In this document: piece after piece, positions 9,356 to 18,855 of the stretch
Numbering within the stretch: the first letter of the stretch is position 1
Layout of the letters: the number at the start of each line of letters is the position of its first letter
DNA from: Caulobacter sp. 73W
GTDB lineage: Bacteria; Pseudomonadota; Alphaproteobacteria; Caulobacterales; Caulobacteraceae
Length of the DNA stretch: 64,000 nt
NCBI RefSeq assembly: GCF_041021955.1
Contig: NZ_CP158375.1
Coordinates: 3,708,501-3,772,500, forward strand
Direction of reading: 5' to 3'
The notes under the pieces: model-generated
What the model was told of the DNA's origin: nothing
The model's input: the letters and a program-made list of their open reading frames with translations, nothing else
Databases searched by the model: none
Program-made: the position numbers and the translations under genes

Positions 9356-11854
9356 ATGTCCAAGCACACCCTGGCGCGCCGCCTCGGCGCGACGGCCCTC
9401 CTGTTCACCACCGCGCTCGTCTCGCCTGCGTTAGCGGCCGACGGCGCCGCTGACGCCGCGGCGCCGTCCACTATCGACGAGATCATCGTCACCGCTCGCG
9501 CCGGTTCGGAAGCCCGCACGCGCCTGGACACCAGCTACGCGGTGACCACGGTCAACGAAGAGACCCTGCGCATGCGCGCACCGATGAGCGTGGCCGATGC
9601 GCTGAAATCGGTCCCAGGCTTCTGGGTCGAAGCTTCGGGCGGCGAGGCCAGCGCCAACATCCGCGCCCGCGGCATCCCGCAGGAAGGCTTCGCCTCGGTC
9701 GCGCTCTATGAAGACGGCGTGCCCGTGCAGCACGATTCCGGTCTCGGCTGGATGAACGCCGACCAGTCGTTCCGCATCGACGAGACGATCCAGCGTATCG
9801 AAGTGGTGCGCGGCGGCCCGTCCTCGATCTTCGCGTCCTACGCGCCGGGCGGCACGGTCAACTTCATCAGCCGCAAGGGCGGCGACGTGATGGAAGGGCT
9901 GGTGAAGGTCCAGGCCGGCGACTACGGCATGGCCCGCGTGGACGGCTGGGTCGGCGGTCCGATCGGCGACTGGCGCGTTGGCGTCGGCGGCTTCTATCGT
10001 GAATCCGACGGCATCCGCGATCCTGGCTACAAGGGCGACAAGGGCGGCCAGATCCGCGTTTCGGTCGGCCGTGATTTCGAGCGCGGCAGCTTCGACTTCA
10101 ACATCCGCCATATGGATGACAACGCCATCTTCTATACGGGCGTGCCGCTGAAGTTCGACGCCAACGGCAAGCCGAGCGAGGCCCCGGGCTTCGACGCGCT
10201 GACCGGCATCTGGATCGGCCCGGAAACCTCCGGCCTGCGTCCGATGGGCCGCAACGGCCAGCCCTTCGACCTGAACGTCAAGAGCGGCACCGACGCCAAG
10301 CTGACGGCCTACACCGCCGAGTTCGACTATGAGTTCGCCGAGGGTTGGACCTTCGACAACTCGATGCGCTACCGCACGTCGGAGATCGCCCGTCAGGGTC
10401 TGTTCCCGAACACCCCGTTGCTGGGTTCGGCGCGCCTGAGCTCGGTGCGCTCGGCGATCCTGGCCGCCGTTCCGGGCGCGACGGACGTTCAACTGCGCTA
10501 CGTCACCACCCCGACGCAGATCTTCAACACCACCAACCAGAACGGCAACGCCTTGGTCAGCGACGGCTCGATCCGTCAGGTCTCGGTGACCCTGGACGAG
10601 TTCGTCAACGACGCCCGCGTCCTGCACAAGTTCGACTTCGGCGGCCAGACGCACGACGTGGCCCTGGGCTTCTATATCGCCCGCGGCGAGGAGACCTTCG
10701 ACCGTTACTCGGCCAACACCTTGCTGGACGTCCGTGAGCAGGCCCGCCTGCTGGACATCGTGGCGGTCAACGCCGCCGGCAATGTGCTCTACAAGGCCAC
10801 CGACAACGGCTTCACCCGCTATGGCGCCGAATTCGCCGATGGCGAGGGCAAGTCCACCACCTACGCCTTCTACCTGTCCGACGAGTGGCAGGTGAACGAC
10901 AAGCTGCGCATCGACGGCGGCGTCCGTTGGGAGAAGGTGAACTTCAAGGCGACCAGCCAGCGCACCGCCACGGTCAATCTCGGCCTCTCGCCGACCCAGG
11001 CCGACGACACCTTCCTGACCGGCTCGGGCGTGTTCGACACCGTGGACCGCAGCTTCGACGACTGGGGCTGGACCCTGGGCGCGGACTATCGACTGGCCGA
11101 AGGGCAGGGCGTCTTCGCGCGCTGGACCTCGACCTTCCGCCTGCCGTCGCTGGGCGACTACATCACCAACGCGGCCAACACGTCGCCCTACATCCAGACG
11201 ATGGATCTGGCCGAGCTGGGCTACAAGCTGTCGATCCCGACGCTCGACCTGTACGCCACAGGCTTCTACACGGCCTACGACTCCTTGAGCTTCGGCGGCC
11301 TGCAGTTCGTCAACGGCTCCTACGTGAACCAGACCGTGATCACCGACACCGAGACCCTCGGCGTCGAGATCGAAGGGACCTGGCGTCCGCACCCGATGTT
11401 CGACCTGCAGTTCAGCGGCACCTATCAGGACCCGCAGTTCGGCGACTACATCTACTTCGAGACGACCGGCACGGGCACGACGAAGCGCGACTTCACCGGC
11501 AACCGCCTGGTCCGCGTCCCCAAGACGTCGGCTCGCCTGACGCCTGGCGTGAACCTGATGGGCGACCGCTTCCGCGCCGAGCTGGACTTCCAGTACTTCG
11601 GCGATCGCTTCGGCGACGCGGCCAATACGCAGAAGCTGCCGTCGTACCACCTGTTCAACGCCTCGGTGCGTTTCAACGTCACCGACAAGCTGACGGTCTA
11701 CGGCTACGGCACCAACCTGACGAACGAGCTGGGCCTGACCGAAGGCAACCCGCGCGCGGGCGCCATCATCAGCAGCGAATCCGGCTCGCTCTACGGCGTC
11801 GGCCGTCCCGAGCTCGGCCGCGCCTTCCGCGCCGCCGTCATGTACCGCTTCTAG
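9356..11854 (+). CDS. TonB-dependent outer-membrane receptor
   Basis: 832-residue receptor with a Sec signal peptide (about 1-27, cut after PALA), TonB box DEIIVTA near residue 42, plug domain (about 55-190: VADALKSVPGFWVE, IRARGIPQEGF, IEVVRGGPSSIFASYAPGGTVNFISR) and a 22-strand barrel ending in the usual aromatic residue (MYRF). Plug sequence resembles the FecA/siderophore-type receptor group, but the substrate cannot be assigned. Preceded by GGGGA at 9344-9348. Followed by a strong terminator and a secreted PHP-type hydrolase. Confidence 0.93.
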   Translation: MSKHTLARRLGATALLFTTALVSPALAADGAADAAAPSTIDEIIVTARAGSEARTRLDTSYAVTTVNEETLRMRAPMSVADALKSVPGFWVEASGGEASANIRARGIPQEGFASVALYEDGVPVQHDSGLGWMNADQSFRIDETIQRIEVVRGGPSSIFASYAPGGTVNFISRKGGDVMEGLVKVQAGDYGMARVDGWVGGPIGDWRVGVGGFYRESDGIRDPGYKGDKGGQIRVSVGRDFERGSFDFNIRHMDDNAIFYTGVPLKFDANGKPSEAPGFDALTGIWIGPETSGLRPMGRNGQPFDLNVKSGTDAKLTAYTAEFDYEFAEGWTFDNSMRYRTSEIARQGLFPNTPLLGSARLSSVRSAILAAVPGATDVQLRYVTTPTQIFNTTNQNGNALVSDGSIRQVSVTLDEFVNDARVLHKFDFGGQTHDVALGFYIARGEETFDRYSANTLLDVREQARLLDIVAVNAAGNVLYKATDNGFTRYGAEFADGEGKSTTYAFYLSDEWQVNDKLRIDGGVRWEKVNFKATSQRTATVNLGLSPTQADDTFLTGSGVFDTVDRSFDDWGWTLGADYRLAEGQGVFARWTSTFRLPSLGDYITNAANTSPYIQTMDLAELGYKLSIPTLDLYATGFYTAYDSLSFGGLQFVNGSYVNQTVITDTETLGVEIEGTWRPHPMFDLQFSGTYQDPQFGDYIYFETTGTGTTKRDFTGNRLVRVPKTSARLTPGVNLMGDRFRAELDFQYFGDRFGDAANTQKLPSYHLFNASVRFNVTDKLTVYGYGTNLTNELGLTEGNPRAGAIISSESGSLYGVGRPELGRAFRAAVMYRF

Positions 11855-11886
11855 GGTCTATCCTCCTCCCCCAAGGACCCTCAACT

Positions 11887-11923
11887 GGGCGGCGGTTCAT
11901 CGAGCCGCCGCCCTTTCTTTTTC
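11887..11923 (+). terminator. rho-independent terminator of the TonB receptor gene
   Basis: GGGCGGCGG at 11887-11895 pairs perfectly with CCGCCGCCC at 11905-11913 and the stem can extend inward by three more pairs; TTTCTTTTTC follows. It sits between the receptor stop (11854) and the next start (11935), so it probably limits read-through into the hydrolase gene. Confidence 0.85.
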
Positions 11924-11934
11924 AAAGGCCCGCC

Positions 11935-13371
11935 ATGCGCGCTCTGCTCGTCCTGATGATGTTCCTGTTCGCCGCGCCGGCCTGGGCGGCGGAGCCGGAT
12001 CTGATCCTGCGCGGCGAACTGACCGGCGCGGACCACGAGACCTACCGCAAGGCGCCGTTCGACGTACCGGCGGGCGTCAGCCGCGTCACGGTGGAGGTCT
12101 CCGCCACGGGCAAGGACCGCCGCACGGTGGTCGATCTCGGCGTCATGGACGGCGAGCGGTTCCGCGGCTGGAGCGGCGGAACGCGCACCAAGTTCACCCT
12201 GTCGACCGAGGACGCCACGCCCGGCTATCTGCGCGGCCCGATCCGCCCCGGGCGCTGGACCCTGCTGATGGGCCTGCCAAACGTCCGCAAGGACAGCCGC
12301 GACACCTACGAGGCTCGGGTCTGGTTCGAGCGGGGCGAGAGCGTCGCGGGCTTCACGGACGCGCCGCTGAAGACAGGCCTGGCCTGGTGGCGTGGCGACC
12401 TGCACCTGCATACCGGCCACAGCGACTGCTCGTGCAAGGGCGCGACCGGCGAACGCACGCCGTGTCCCCTGTACAAGACCGTGGAGCGCGCCCAGGGCAT
12501 GGGGCTCGATTTCATCTCCATCACCGACCACAACACCACCGCCCACTTCGATGGCATGCGCGAGCTGCAGCCGTCGCATCCCGACCTGTTGCTGATGCCG
12601 GGACGCGAGATCACCACCTTCCTGGGCCACGCCAACGTCTTTGGGCCGACCCGCTTCATCGACTTCAAACTGGCGCCCGGTGATACGACGGTGGGCGCGC
12701 TGCTGGACGACGTGGCCAAGGCCGGCGGCGTCATCTCGATCAACCATCCGGCGCTGCCGTCGGGCGAGGCTTGCATGGGCTGCGGCTGGGTCGCCAAGGA
12801 CACCGACTTCGACAAGGTCCAGGCCATTGAGGTGGTCAACGGCGGGACCATGAAACAGGTGGGCGACGCCGAAGGCATGTTCTCGGGCGTCACGTACTGG
12901 GAGGCGCGGCTGAACGCCGGCTATCGCCTGACCGCCATCGGCGGCAGCGACAACCACGACGCCGACCTGGCTGAAGGCTGGGGCGCGATTGGTCGGCCGG
13001 TCACGGTGATCCAGGCCGATGGCCTGTCCACGCCTAGCCTGCTGGCCGGAATTCGGGCGGGGCGGGTGTTCATCGACATGGACGGTGTGAAGACCCGTCG
13101 CCTTGACCTGCGGGCCGAGGCCGACGGCGCGACCGCCGTCATGGGCGGGGCGCTGAAGGCGAGGGCGGGGCGCAAGGTGCGCTTCATCGTGGACGTCGCC
13201 GGCGTCGAGAACGCGCGGATCGAGGTGGTCGCCGACGGGGTGAAGGCGACGGGCGAAGCGAGCTTCGACCGGACCTTCGCCAAGGGGCGCCACTGGGTTC
13301 GCGTGAATGTCCGCGCGGCGGACGGCCGCCTGCTGCTGATCGGCAATCCGATCTACGTGGATGCGGCCTAG
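11935..13371 (+). CDS. secreted CehA/McbA-family PHP-domain metal-dependent hydrolase
   Basis: 478-residue protein with a Sec signal peptide (MRALLVLMMFLFAAPAWAA), an N-terminal beta domain (about 20-140) and a PHP phosphoesterase domain from about 145. Metal ligands visible: WRGDLHLHTGHSD, the ITDHN motif, a PGREITTFLGHANVFG loop, INHP and GGSDNHDAD. This pattern fits the CehA/McbA group of PHP hydrolases. Substrate unknown; location suggests a phosphoester or ester taken up by the neighbouring receptor. Start chosen at the ATG opening the signal peptide; the longer open frame upstream overlaps the receptor out of phase. Stop overlaps the convergent gene by 4 bases. Confidence 0.82.
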   Translation: MRALLVLMMFLFAAPAWAAEPDLILRGELTGADHETYRKAPFDVPAGVSRVTVEVSATGKDRRTVVDLGVMDGERFRGWSGGTRTKFTLSTEDATPGYLRGPIRPGRWTLLMGLPNVRKDSRDTYEARVWFERGESVAGFTDAPLKTGLAWWRGDLHLHTGHSDCSCKGATGERTPCPLYKTVERAQGMGLDFISITDHNTTAHFDGMRELQPSHPDLLLMPGREITTFLGHANVFGPTRFIDFKLAPGDTTVGALLDDVAKAGGVISINHPALPSGEACMGCGWVAKDTDFDKVQAIEVVNGGTMKQVGDAEGMFSGVTYWEARLNAGYRLTAIGGSDNHDADLAEGWGAIGRPVTVIQADGLSTPSLLAGIRAGRVFIDMDGVKTRRLDLRAEADGATAVMGGALKARAGRKVRFIVDVAGVENARIEVVADGVKATGEASFDRTFAKGRHWVRVNVRAADGRLLLIGNPIYVDAA

Positions 13372-15068
13372 GCGGCGCCCGCCAGGAAGCCGTCCTCGGC
13401 CAGCAGCAGGGACATAATCTCGGCCGGGGGCTTGGGCGGGCTGATCAGGTAGCCCTGGATCTCGCGGCAGCCCTGGCGGCGCAGTTCGTCGAACTGCTCG
13501 GCGGTCTCCACGCCCTCGGCGGTGGTGACGATGCCCAGGCGCTCGCCCAGGTCCGCCACGGCGCGGATGATGGCCAGGGCGTCCGCGTCGCGCGGAATGT
13601 CGCGCACGAAGGTCTGGTCGATCTTGATCTTGTCGAACGGGAAGCTGCGCAGATAGCTCAGCGACGAATAGCCGGTCCCGAAGTCGTCCATCGAGATGCG
13701 CACGCCCAGCTTTCGCAGGTCATGCAGCAGGTCCAGGTTGGCGGCGTTGTCGGCCAGCAGGACGGACTCGGTGATCTCCAGCTGCAGCCGCTGGGGCGAC
13801 AGGCCGGACGCGTCCAGAGCGCCCTTCACGGTGTCCAGCAGGCGGCGGTCGCGAAACTGGATCGGCGACAGGTTGACCGCCAGGCTCACGCCTTGCGGCC
13901 AGCGCGCGGCCTCGGCGCAGGCGCGGCGCAGGACCCACTCGCCCATCGGCAGGATCAGGCCGATCTCTTCGGCCAGGGGGATGAAGTCGCCCGGCGAGAC
14001 CAGGCCGCGTTCAGGGTGACGCCAGCGCAGCAGCGCCTCGCACCCGGTCACCCGCTCGTGCTCCAGATCATAGAGCGGCTGGTAGAACAGCTCGAACTGA
14101 CCCAGCTCCAGCGCCTCGCGCAGGTCCAGCTCCAGCCGGCGGCGGCTCTGCAGCAGCTCGTCCATGGCCGGCTCGAAGAAGTGATAGCCGCGGCGGCCGT
14201 CACCCTTCACCCGGTACATGGCCATGTCGGCCTTCTTCAGCAGCTCGTCCGGATCGCGGCCGTCCAGCGGGGCCAGGGCGACGCCGACGCTGGCGCTGGC
14301 CACGACGTTGTGGCCCTGCAGGTCCAGGGGTGTGTTCATGGTCGCCACGACCCGCGCGGCCAGGTGGCGGGCGTCGTCGGGGCTGGTGAGGCCGTTCTGA
14401 ACGATGGCGAACTCGTCGCCGCCCATGCGAGCCACCGTGTCGCCCTCGCGCACGCAGGAGCGCAGGCGCTGGGCCGCGGCGCGCAGCAGTTCATCGCCGA
14501 CGGCGTGACCCAGGGTGTCGTTGACCGTCTTGAAGCGGTCCAGGTCGATCAGCAGCACCGCCACGTCGCCGTCGGCGCGCGCGGCGCGGGCCAGGGCCTC
14601 GCGCAGCTGCTTGTGGAACAGCACCCGGTTGGGCAGGCCGGTGAGGGGGTCATAGTGCGCCAACTGCACGAACGCGCGGTTGGCGGCGTGCAGCAGGGCC
14701 ATGACCGTGCCGACGCCCAGGTACTTGCTGTTCTCCTGAACGATGAAGCCGCGCAGCAGCTCCGACGGCCGGTCGGACAGCGCCTCGGTGGTGAACTGGG
14801 CCAGCGGCAGGTTTGCGTCCACCATGATCGGCGCGCTGTCCATCAGGCGCTTGATCGGGCGTTCGCCATAGATGGCGCGGCCGTATTCGGCGGCCATCTT
14901 CAGGAAGAAGTCGTTACGCTCCAGAAGCCCGACTGGGCGGCCGTCGGCATCGACCACGGGCAGGATCAGCAGGTCCGGCTCGCTGCGAAAGCGATCATAG
15001 ACGTGCTTGCCCAACTCCCCGGGGGCGACAGGGGCGGCCGGTTCGGCGATCTCGCGCAGGGTCGGCAT
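13368..15068 (-). CDS. CBS-GGDEF-EAL cyclic-di-GMP signalling protein
   Basis: 566-residue cytoplasmic protein. Residues about 20-130 look like a CBS pair (LPVVDADGRPVGLLERNDF; VGTVMALL). The GGDEF domain (about 137-300) has an intact GGDEF at 216-220 and, exactly five residues upstream, the RxxD inhibitory site REGD at 207-210. The EAL domain (about 318-560) has EALLR at 344-348, NLSPIQF, LEITES, DDFGTGYSS, a Lys in KIKIDQ and AEGVE, so diguanylate cyclase and phosphodiesterase sites both look competent. No membrane segments. It starts 192 bp from the end of gcd. Confidence 0.9.
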   Translation of the reverse strand: MPTLREIAEPAAPVAPGELGKHVYDRFRSEPDLLILPVVDADGRPVGLLERNDFFLKMAAEYGRAIYGERPIKRLMDSAPIMVDANLPLAQFTTEALSDRPSELLRGFIVQENSKYLGVGTVMALLHAANRAFVQLAHYDPLTGLPNRVLFHKQLREALARAARADGDVAVLLIDLDRFKTVNDTLGHAVGDELLRAAAQRLRSCVREGDTVARMGGDEFAIVQNGLTSPDDARHLAARVVATMNTPLDLQGHNVVASASVGVALAPLDGRDPDELLKKADMAMYRVKGDGRRGYHFFEPAMDELLQSRRRLELDLREALELGQFELFYQPLYDLEHERVTGCEALLRWRHPERGLVSPGDFIPLAEEIGLILPMGEWVLRRACAEAARWPQGVSLAVNLSPIQFRDRRLLDTVKGALDASGLSPQRLQLEITESVLLADNAANLDLLHDLRKLGVRISMDDFGTGYSSLSYLRSFPFDKIKIDQTFVRDIPRDADALAIIRAVADLGERLGIVTTAEGVETAEQFDELRRQGCREIQGYLISPPKPPAEIMSLLLAEDGFLAGAA

Positions 15069-15221
15069 GCGGCGGCGTGACTCTGAAACTCCAGACGTCG
15101 CGCAGGGAGCCGATTTTCGCCTAATAACTCGCTAACTCGGAGGCGTAAACTCCTTATTTCACAAAGGTTTCGCAATAACATCGCAATCAATAACCGAAGT
15201 TAGCCATGACCTGTGCCAAAG

Positions 15222-15249
15222 CGGAGCGGAACGTTGCTGTTCCGCTCCG
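15222..15249 (-). terminator. hairpin terminator downstream of gcd
   Basis: Perfect 11-bp inverted repeat CGGAGCGGAAC (15222-15232) / GTTCCGCTCCG (15239-15249) with a 6-base loop, just beyond the gcd stop on the minus strand. The U-tract is weak (CTTTGG), so termination efficiency is uncertain. The rest of 15069-15260 is AT-richer and probably carries the promoter of the GGDEF-EAL gene. Confidence 0.6.
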
Positions 15250-15260
15250 AAGGCTGTCAT

Positions 15261-17675
15261 TCACGACCCGGCTGGCAGGGCATAGGCGATCACCGCGTCG
15301 CCGATCGGCGTCTCCATGAAGTGGTGCCCGCCGGCCATGATGACCAGGTACTGCCGGCCGCCGAACTCATAGGTCATGGGCGTCGCCTGGCCGCCGGCGG
15401 GAAGGACGTCTTTCCACACCGTCTTGCCGGTCTTCAAGTCGATGGCTCGGATCAGGTCGTCCGTCGCGGCGGCGATGAAGATCAGCCCGCCGGCCGTGAC
15501 CACCGCGCCGCCGTTGTTCGGCGTGCCGATCTCGAACGGCATGTGCGAGGCGATGCCGAACGGACCGTTCTTGCGCGCCGTGCCGAACGGGCGGTCCCAC
15601 AGGGTCTTGCCGCTGGCCAGGTCGATGGCGCGGATGCCGCCATAGGGAGGCTCCTTGCACAGCAGTCCGGTGAGGGGCAGACGCCAGCCGGCGTTCACAT
15701 CGACGCCATAGGGCGTGCCGGCCTGGGGATCGCCGGCGCCCTCCGCGCCGGCCTTCATGCCGCCGCCGCGAGCCTGGCCGCGCGGAGCCCAGCCCTTGCG
15801 GTCTGCCTCGGCCCGGGGGACCAGGCGGTTGTAGTTGGGCATGTCGTTATAGTTGGCGACGATGATCCCGCGCTGGGAATCCACCGCCACGCCGCCCCAG
15901 TCGGAGCCGCCGTTGTAGCCGGGGTATTCCACCGAGCGCTGGGCGCTGGTCGGCGGGGTGTAGAAGCCGTCGTACTTGGCCCGCTTGAACTGGATGCGGC
16001 AGATCATCTGGTCGATGGGCGACATGCCCCACATCGACCGCTCCGTCAGGTCCGGCTTGCGCAGGGTGTGGTACAGCGAGACCGGCTGGGTGCGCGAGCG
16101 CTGCTCCGGCTCCACGCCGCCCTGCGGAACAGGACGCTCCTGCACCGGCGTCAGCGGACGGCCGGTGCGCCGATCCAGCACATAGATGTCGCCCTGCTTG
16201 CTGGGCAGCACGATGGCTGGGACCGGGCCGTTGGGGGTGGGGAAGTCCACCAGCGTGCCCTGCGAGCCCAGGTCATAGTCCCAGACGTCCTTGTGTACCG
16301 TCTGGAACGACCAGGACGGCTTGCCGGTGGTCACGTCCAGGGCGACCAGGGCGGTGGAGTACTGGTTCTCCGCCTCCGAGCGCAGGCTGCTCCAGTAGTC
16401 GACCGCCGAATTGCCCATGGGCAGGTAGACCAGGCCCAGGGCCTCGTCGCCGGATGCGGTGGTCCACATGTTCGGCGTGCCGCGGGTCCAGGTCTGGCCC
16501 GGCGGGGGATAGCCGGTCAGGTCCGGGCGGGTCATGTCCCAGCCCCAACGCAGGGTCCCTGTCACGGCGTCGAAGCCCTGGATGACGCCCGACGGCGCCG
16601 CCCGCATCTGGCCGTCCAGCACCTGGTGGCCAGTGACGATGACGCCGCGCACGATGGTCGGCGGCGAGGTGATCGACACCATGCCCGGGGCGGCCTCGCC
16701 CATGCCGATCTTGATGTCCACCTGGCCGTTCTGGCCGAAGCCGGGACAGGGGACGCCGGTCTTGGCGTCCACCGCGATCAGCCGGCCGTCCAGGGTGCCC
16801 TCGACGATCCGCGTGGCGCATTGAGCCGCCGGGTCGGCGCCGGGGACGGCGTAGTAGGTCACGCCCCGGCAGGCGGCGGTGTAGGGGATCGCCTCGTCCG
16901 CGACCTTGGGGTCATAGCGCCAGCGTTGCTTGCCCGTGGCGGGGTCCAGCGACATCAGGATGTTCTTGGCCGAGCACAGGTACAGGCTGTCGCCGATTTT
17001 CAGCGGCGTGGTCTCGGCGCCGTACTTGCCCTTGGCCGCCTCGCTGGGCATGTCGCCGGTGTTGTAGGTCCAGGCCCGCTCCAGCTTGCCGACGTTCTCG
17101 GCGTTGATCTGGGTGAGGGGCGAGAAGCGCCGCGCGCCATGCGTGCCGCCGTAGGCCGGCCAGTCCTGGCCCACGCTCATCAGGGACGGCTCGGTCATGG
17201 CCATGCGGGCGTCGGGCAAGGCCTCCGGCCGCATCGGCCGATCCGTAATGCCGACGGTGATCCAGCCGATCGCGCCGATCACGACAAAGCCCGCGAACCC
17301 GCCCAGCGCGGTGCGCCGCGCCAGACGCGACCGGGTTAGCAGCGGCGTGGCCGCGAAGGCGAGCACCAGCAGGACAGAGGGGGCGATGACGCGCGGGACC
17401 AGCGGCCAGCCGCGCAGGCCGACTTCCCAAAGGGCCCAGATCACCGTGGCGACGAAGACGCCGGCATAGATCCAGACGCCGGTCACTCGTCGCAGGAACA
17501 GCAGGCCGCCGGACGCCAGAAGTCCCATCCCGGCCAGGAGATAGTAGGGAGAGCCGCCCAGCGTTAGCAGCCACAGACCGCCGACCGTCAGCACCGCACC
17601 GATCAGGGCGAAGACAACGCCGAGCGCCTGCGCCGCCCACGGCGCAGGTCCCAGGTCGTTTCGTTCGAAAGCCAT
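15261..17675 (-). CDS. gcd: membrane-bound PQQ-dependent glucose dehydrogenase
   Basis: 804-residue quinoprotein oxidising glucose (or a related sugar/quinate) in the periplasm and feeding electrons to ubiquinone. Five N-terminal transmembrane helices (about 10-145) precede the eight-bladed PQQ propeller, with YGGTHGARRFSPLTQI opening the domain, and WDYDLGSQG, QGDIYVLDRRTG and a GGxxFIAA-type blade further on. E. coli Gcd is 796 residues, so length fits. Start ATG 17675 follows GGGAGGG by 6 bases; the longer frame would need a TTG at 17696. No pqq synthesis genes occur in the window. Specificity within the glucose/quinate/shikimate group is inferred. Confidence 0.88.
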   Translation of the reverse strand: MAFERNDLGPAPWAAQALGVVFALIGAVLTVGGLWLLTLGGSPYYLLAGMGLLASGGLLFLRRVTGVWIYAGVFVATVIWALWEVGLRGWPLVPRVIAPSVLLVLAFAATPLLTRSRLARRTALGGFAGFVVIGAIGWITVGITDRPMRPEALPDARMAMTEPSLMSVGQDWPAYGGTHGARRFSPLTQINAENVGKLERAWTYNTGDMPSEAAKGKYGAETTPLKIGDSLYLCSAKNILMSLDPATGKQRWRYDPKVADEAIPYTAACRGVTYYAVPGADPAAQCATRIVEGTLDGRLIAVDAKTGVPCPGFGQNGQVDIKIGMGEAAPGMVSITSPPTIVRGVIVTGHQVLDGQMRAAPSGVIQGFDAVTGTLRWGWDMTRPDLTGYPPPGQTWTRGTPNMWTTASGDEALGLVYLPMGNSAVDYWSSLRSEAENQYSTALVALDVTTGKPSWSFQTVHKDVWDYDLGSQGTLVDFPTPNGPVPAIVLPSKQGDIYVLDRRTGRPLTPVQERPVPQGGVEPEQRSRTQPVSLYHTLRKPDLTERSMWGMSPIDQMICRIQFKRAKYDGFYTPPTSAQRSVEYPGYNGGSDWGGVAVDSQRGIIVANYNDMPNYNRLVPRAEADRKGWAPRGQARGGGMKAGAEGAGDPQAGTPYGVDVNAGWRLPLTGLLCKEPPYGGIRAIDLASGKTLWDRPFGTARKNGPFGIASHMPFEIGTPNNGGAVVTAGGLIFIAAATDDLIRAIDLKTGKTVWKDVLPAGGQATPMTYEFGGRQYLVIMAGGHHFMETPIGDAVIAYALPAGS

Positions 17676-17739
17676 CTCCAACCCTCCCGTCGCCAAGCTT
17701 CAGGGAGTTAAACTGGAGAGCGGCCGTGCTTGTTCCGGA

Positions 17740-18834
17740 TCAGTCGATCCGGTGGACCCAGCCGTGGGTGTCCTCGGCCTTGCCGCGCTGGATGTCGCTC
17801 AGGGCTTGGCGCAGGCTTTCAGTCTGGGCGCCCGAGCCGCCGTTGCCGATGGTGAAGTCGCCGTTGGCCGACTTCACCTGGCCGATGGGCGTCAGCACCG
17901 CCGCCGTGCCGCAGGCGAAGGTCTCGCGCAGCTTGCCGCTGGCGGCGTCGGCGCGCCACTGGTCGATGGAGTAGGGCTCCTCGCGCACGGTCAGGCCGCG
18001 CTCCCGGGCCAGGGTGATCACCAACTCGCGGGTGATGCCTTCCAAGATCGTGCCGCCCTTGGGCGGGGTCAGCATGGAGCCGTCCTCGAACACAAAGAAC
18101 ACGTTCATGCCGCCCAGCTCCTCGATCCAGCGGCGCTCGGCCGCGTCGAGGAACACCACCTGGTCGCAGCCGTGGTCATAGGCCTCGGCCTGGGCGATCA
18201 GGCTGCCGGCGTAGTTGCCGCCGCACTTGGCCGCGCCGGTGCCGCCCGGAGCAGCGCGCGTGTAGTCCTGCGACACCCAGACCGAAACGGCGGGGGCCTT
18301 GTTCTTGAAGTACGCGCCTACAGACGAGGCGATGACCATGAACAGGTATTCGTGCGCCGGACGCACGCCCAGGAACGTCTCGTTGGCGAACATGAAGGGC
18401 CGAAGGTAGAGGCTGCCTTCGCCGTCCGGGATCCAGGCGCGGTCGATGTCGACGAGGCGGTCTATGGCCTCGATGAACAGGCTTTCCGGAAGCTCCGGCA
18501 TGGCCATGCGCTGGGCCGAACGGTTGAAACGCTTGGCGTTCTCTTCCGGACGGAACAGCACCGCGCCGCCGTCGGGCGCGCGATAGGCCTTCATGCCTTC
18601 GAAGATCGTCTGGGCGTAGTGCAGCACGGCGGCGGCGGGATCGAGCGAGATCGCCGCGCGCGGTTCGACCTTGGCGTCGTGCCAGCCTTTGTCGAGCGAC
18701 CAACGGATGGTCACCATGTGGTCGGTGAACACCTTGCCGAATCCGGGATCGGCCAGCAGGGCGGCGCGATCGGCGTCAGAGGTGGGATCGGCCCGGCGCT
18801 GGACAGAGAAAGCGGGCGTGGGTCGGTTCAACAT
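17740..18834 (-). CDS. ilvE: branched-chain amino acid aminotransferase
   Basis: 364-residue class IV (fold type IV) PLP aminotransferase, the last step in Val, Leu and Ile synthesis. Features: HYAQTIFEGMKAYR, FRPEENAKRFN, the PLP lysine in GGTGAAKCGGNYA, LDAAERRWIEELGGMN and TPPKGGTILEGITR, all typical of the approximately 360-residue BCAT group. It follows an unknown small gene by 21 bp on the same strand, and both lie downstream of a Val/Ile-rich leader peptide and a terminator (19274-19469), so expression is probably controlled by attenuation. Confidence 0.94.
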   Translation of the reverse strand: MLNRPTPAFSVQRRADPTSDADRAALLADPGFGKVFTDHMVTIRWSLDKGWHDAKVEPRAAISLDPAAAVLHYAQTIFEGMKAYRAPDGGAVLFRPEENAKRFNRSAQRMAMPELPESLFIEAIDRLVDIDRAWIPDGEGSLYLRPFMFANETFLGVRPAHEYLFMVIASSVGAYFKNKAPAVSVWVSQDYTRAAPGGTGAAKCGGNYAGSLIAQAEAYDHGCDQVVFLDAAERRWIEELGGMNVFFVFEDGSMLTPPKGGTILEGITRELVITLARERGLTVREEPYSIDQWRADAASGKLRETFACGTAAVLTPIGQVKSANGDFTIGNGGSGAQTESLRQALSDIQRGKAEDTHGWVHRID

Positions 18835-18855
18835 GGTCGTCTCCGGATCGAAGGA

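Noticed and set aside
9262..9453. 63-codon plus-strand frame before the TonB receptor
   Set aside because: No ribosome site, overlaps the receptor signal peptide in another frame, no recognisable features.
9431..11650. 739-codon open frame on the minus strand
   Set aside because: Lies wholly antisense to the TonB receptor; its translation is low-complexity Val/Ala/Arg/Gly with no domains, a by-product of GC-rich codon use.
15213..17339. 708-codon plus-strand frame opposite gcd
   Set aside because: Antisense shadow of the clearly recognisable PQQ dehydrogenase; no signature of its own.
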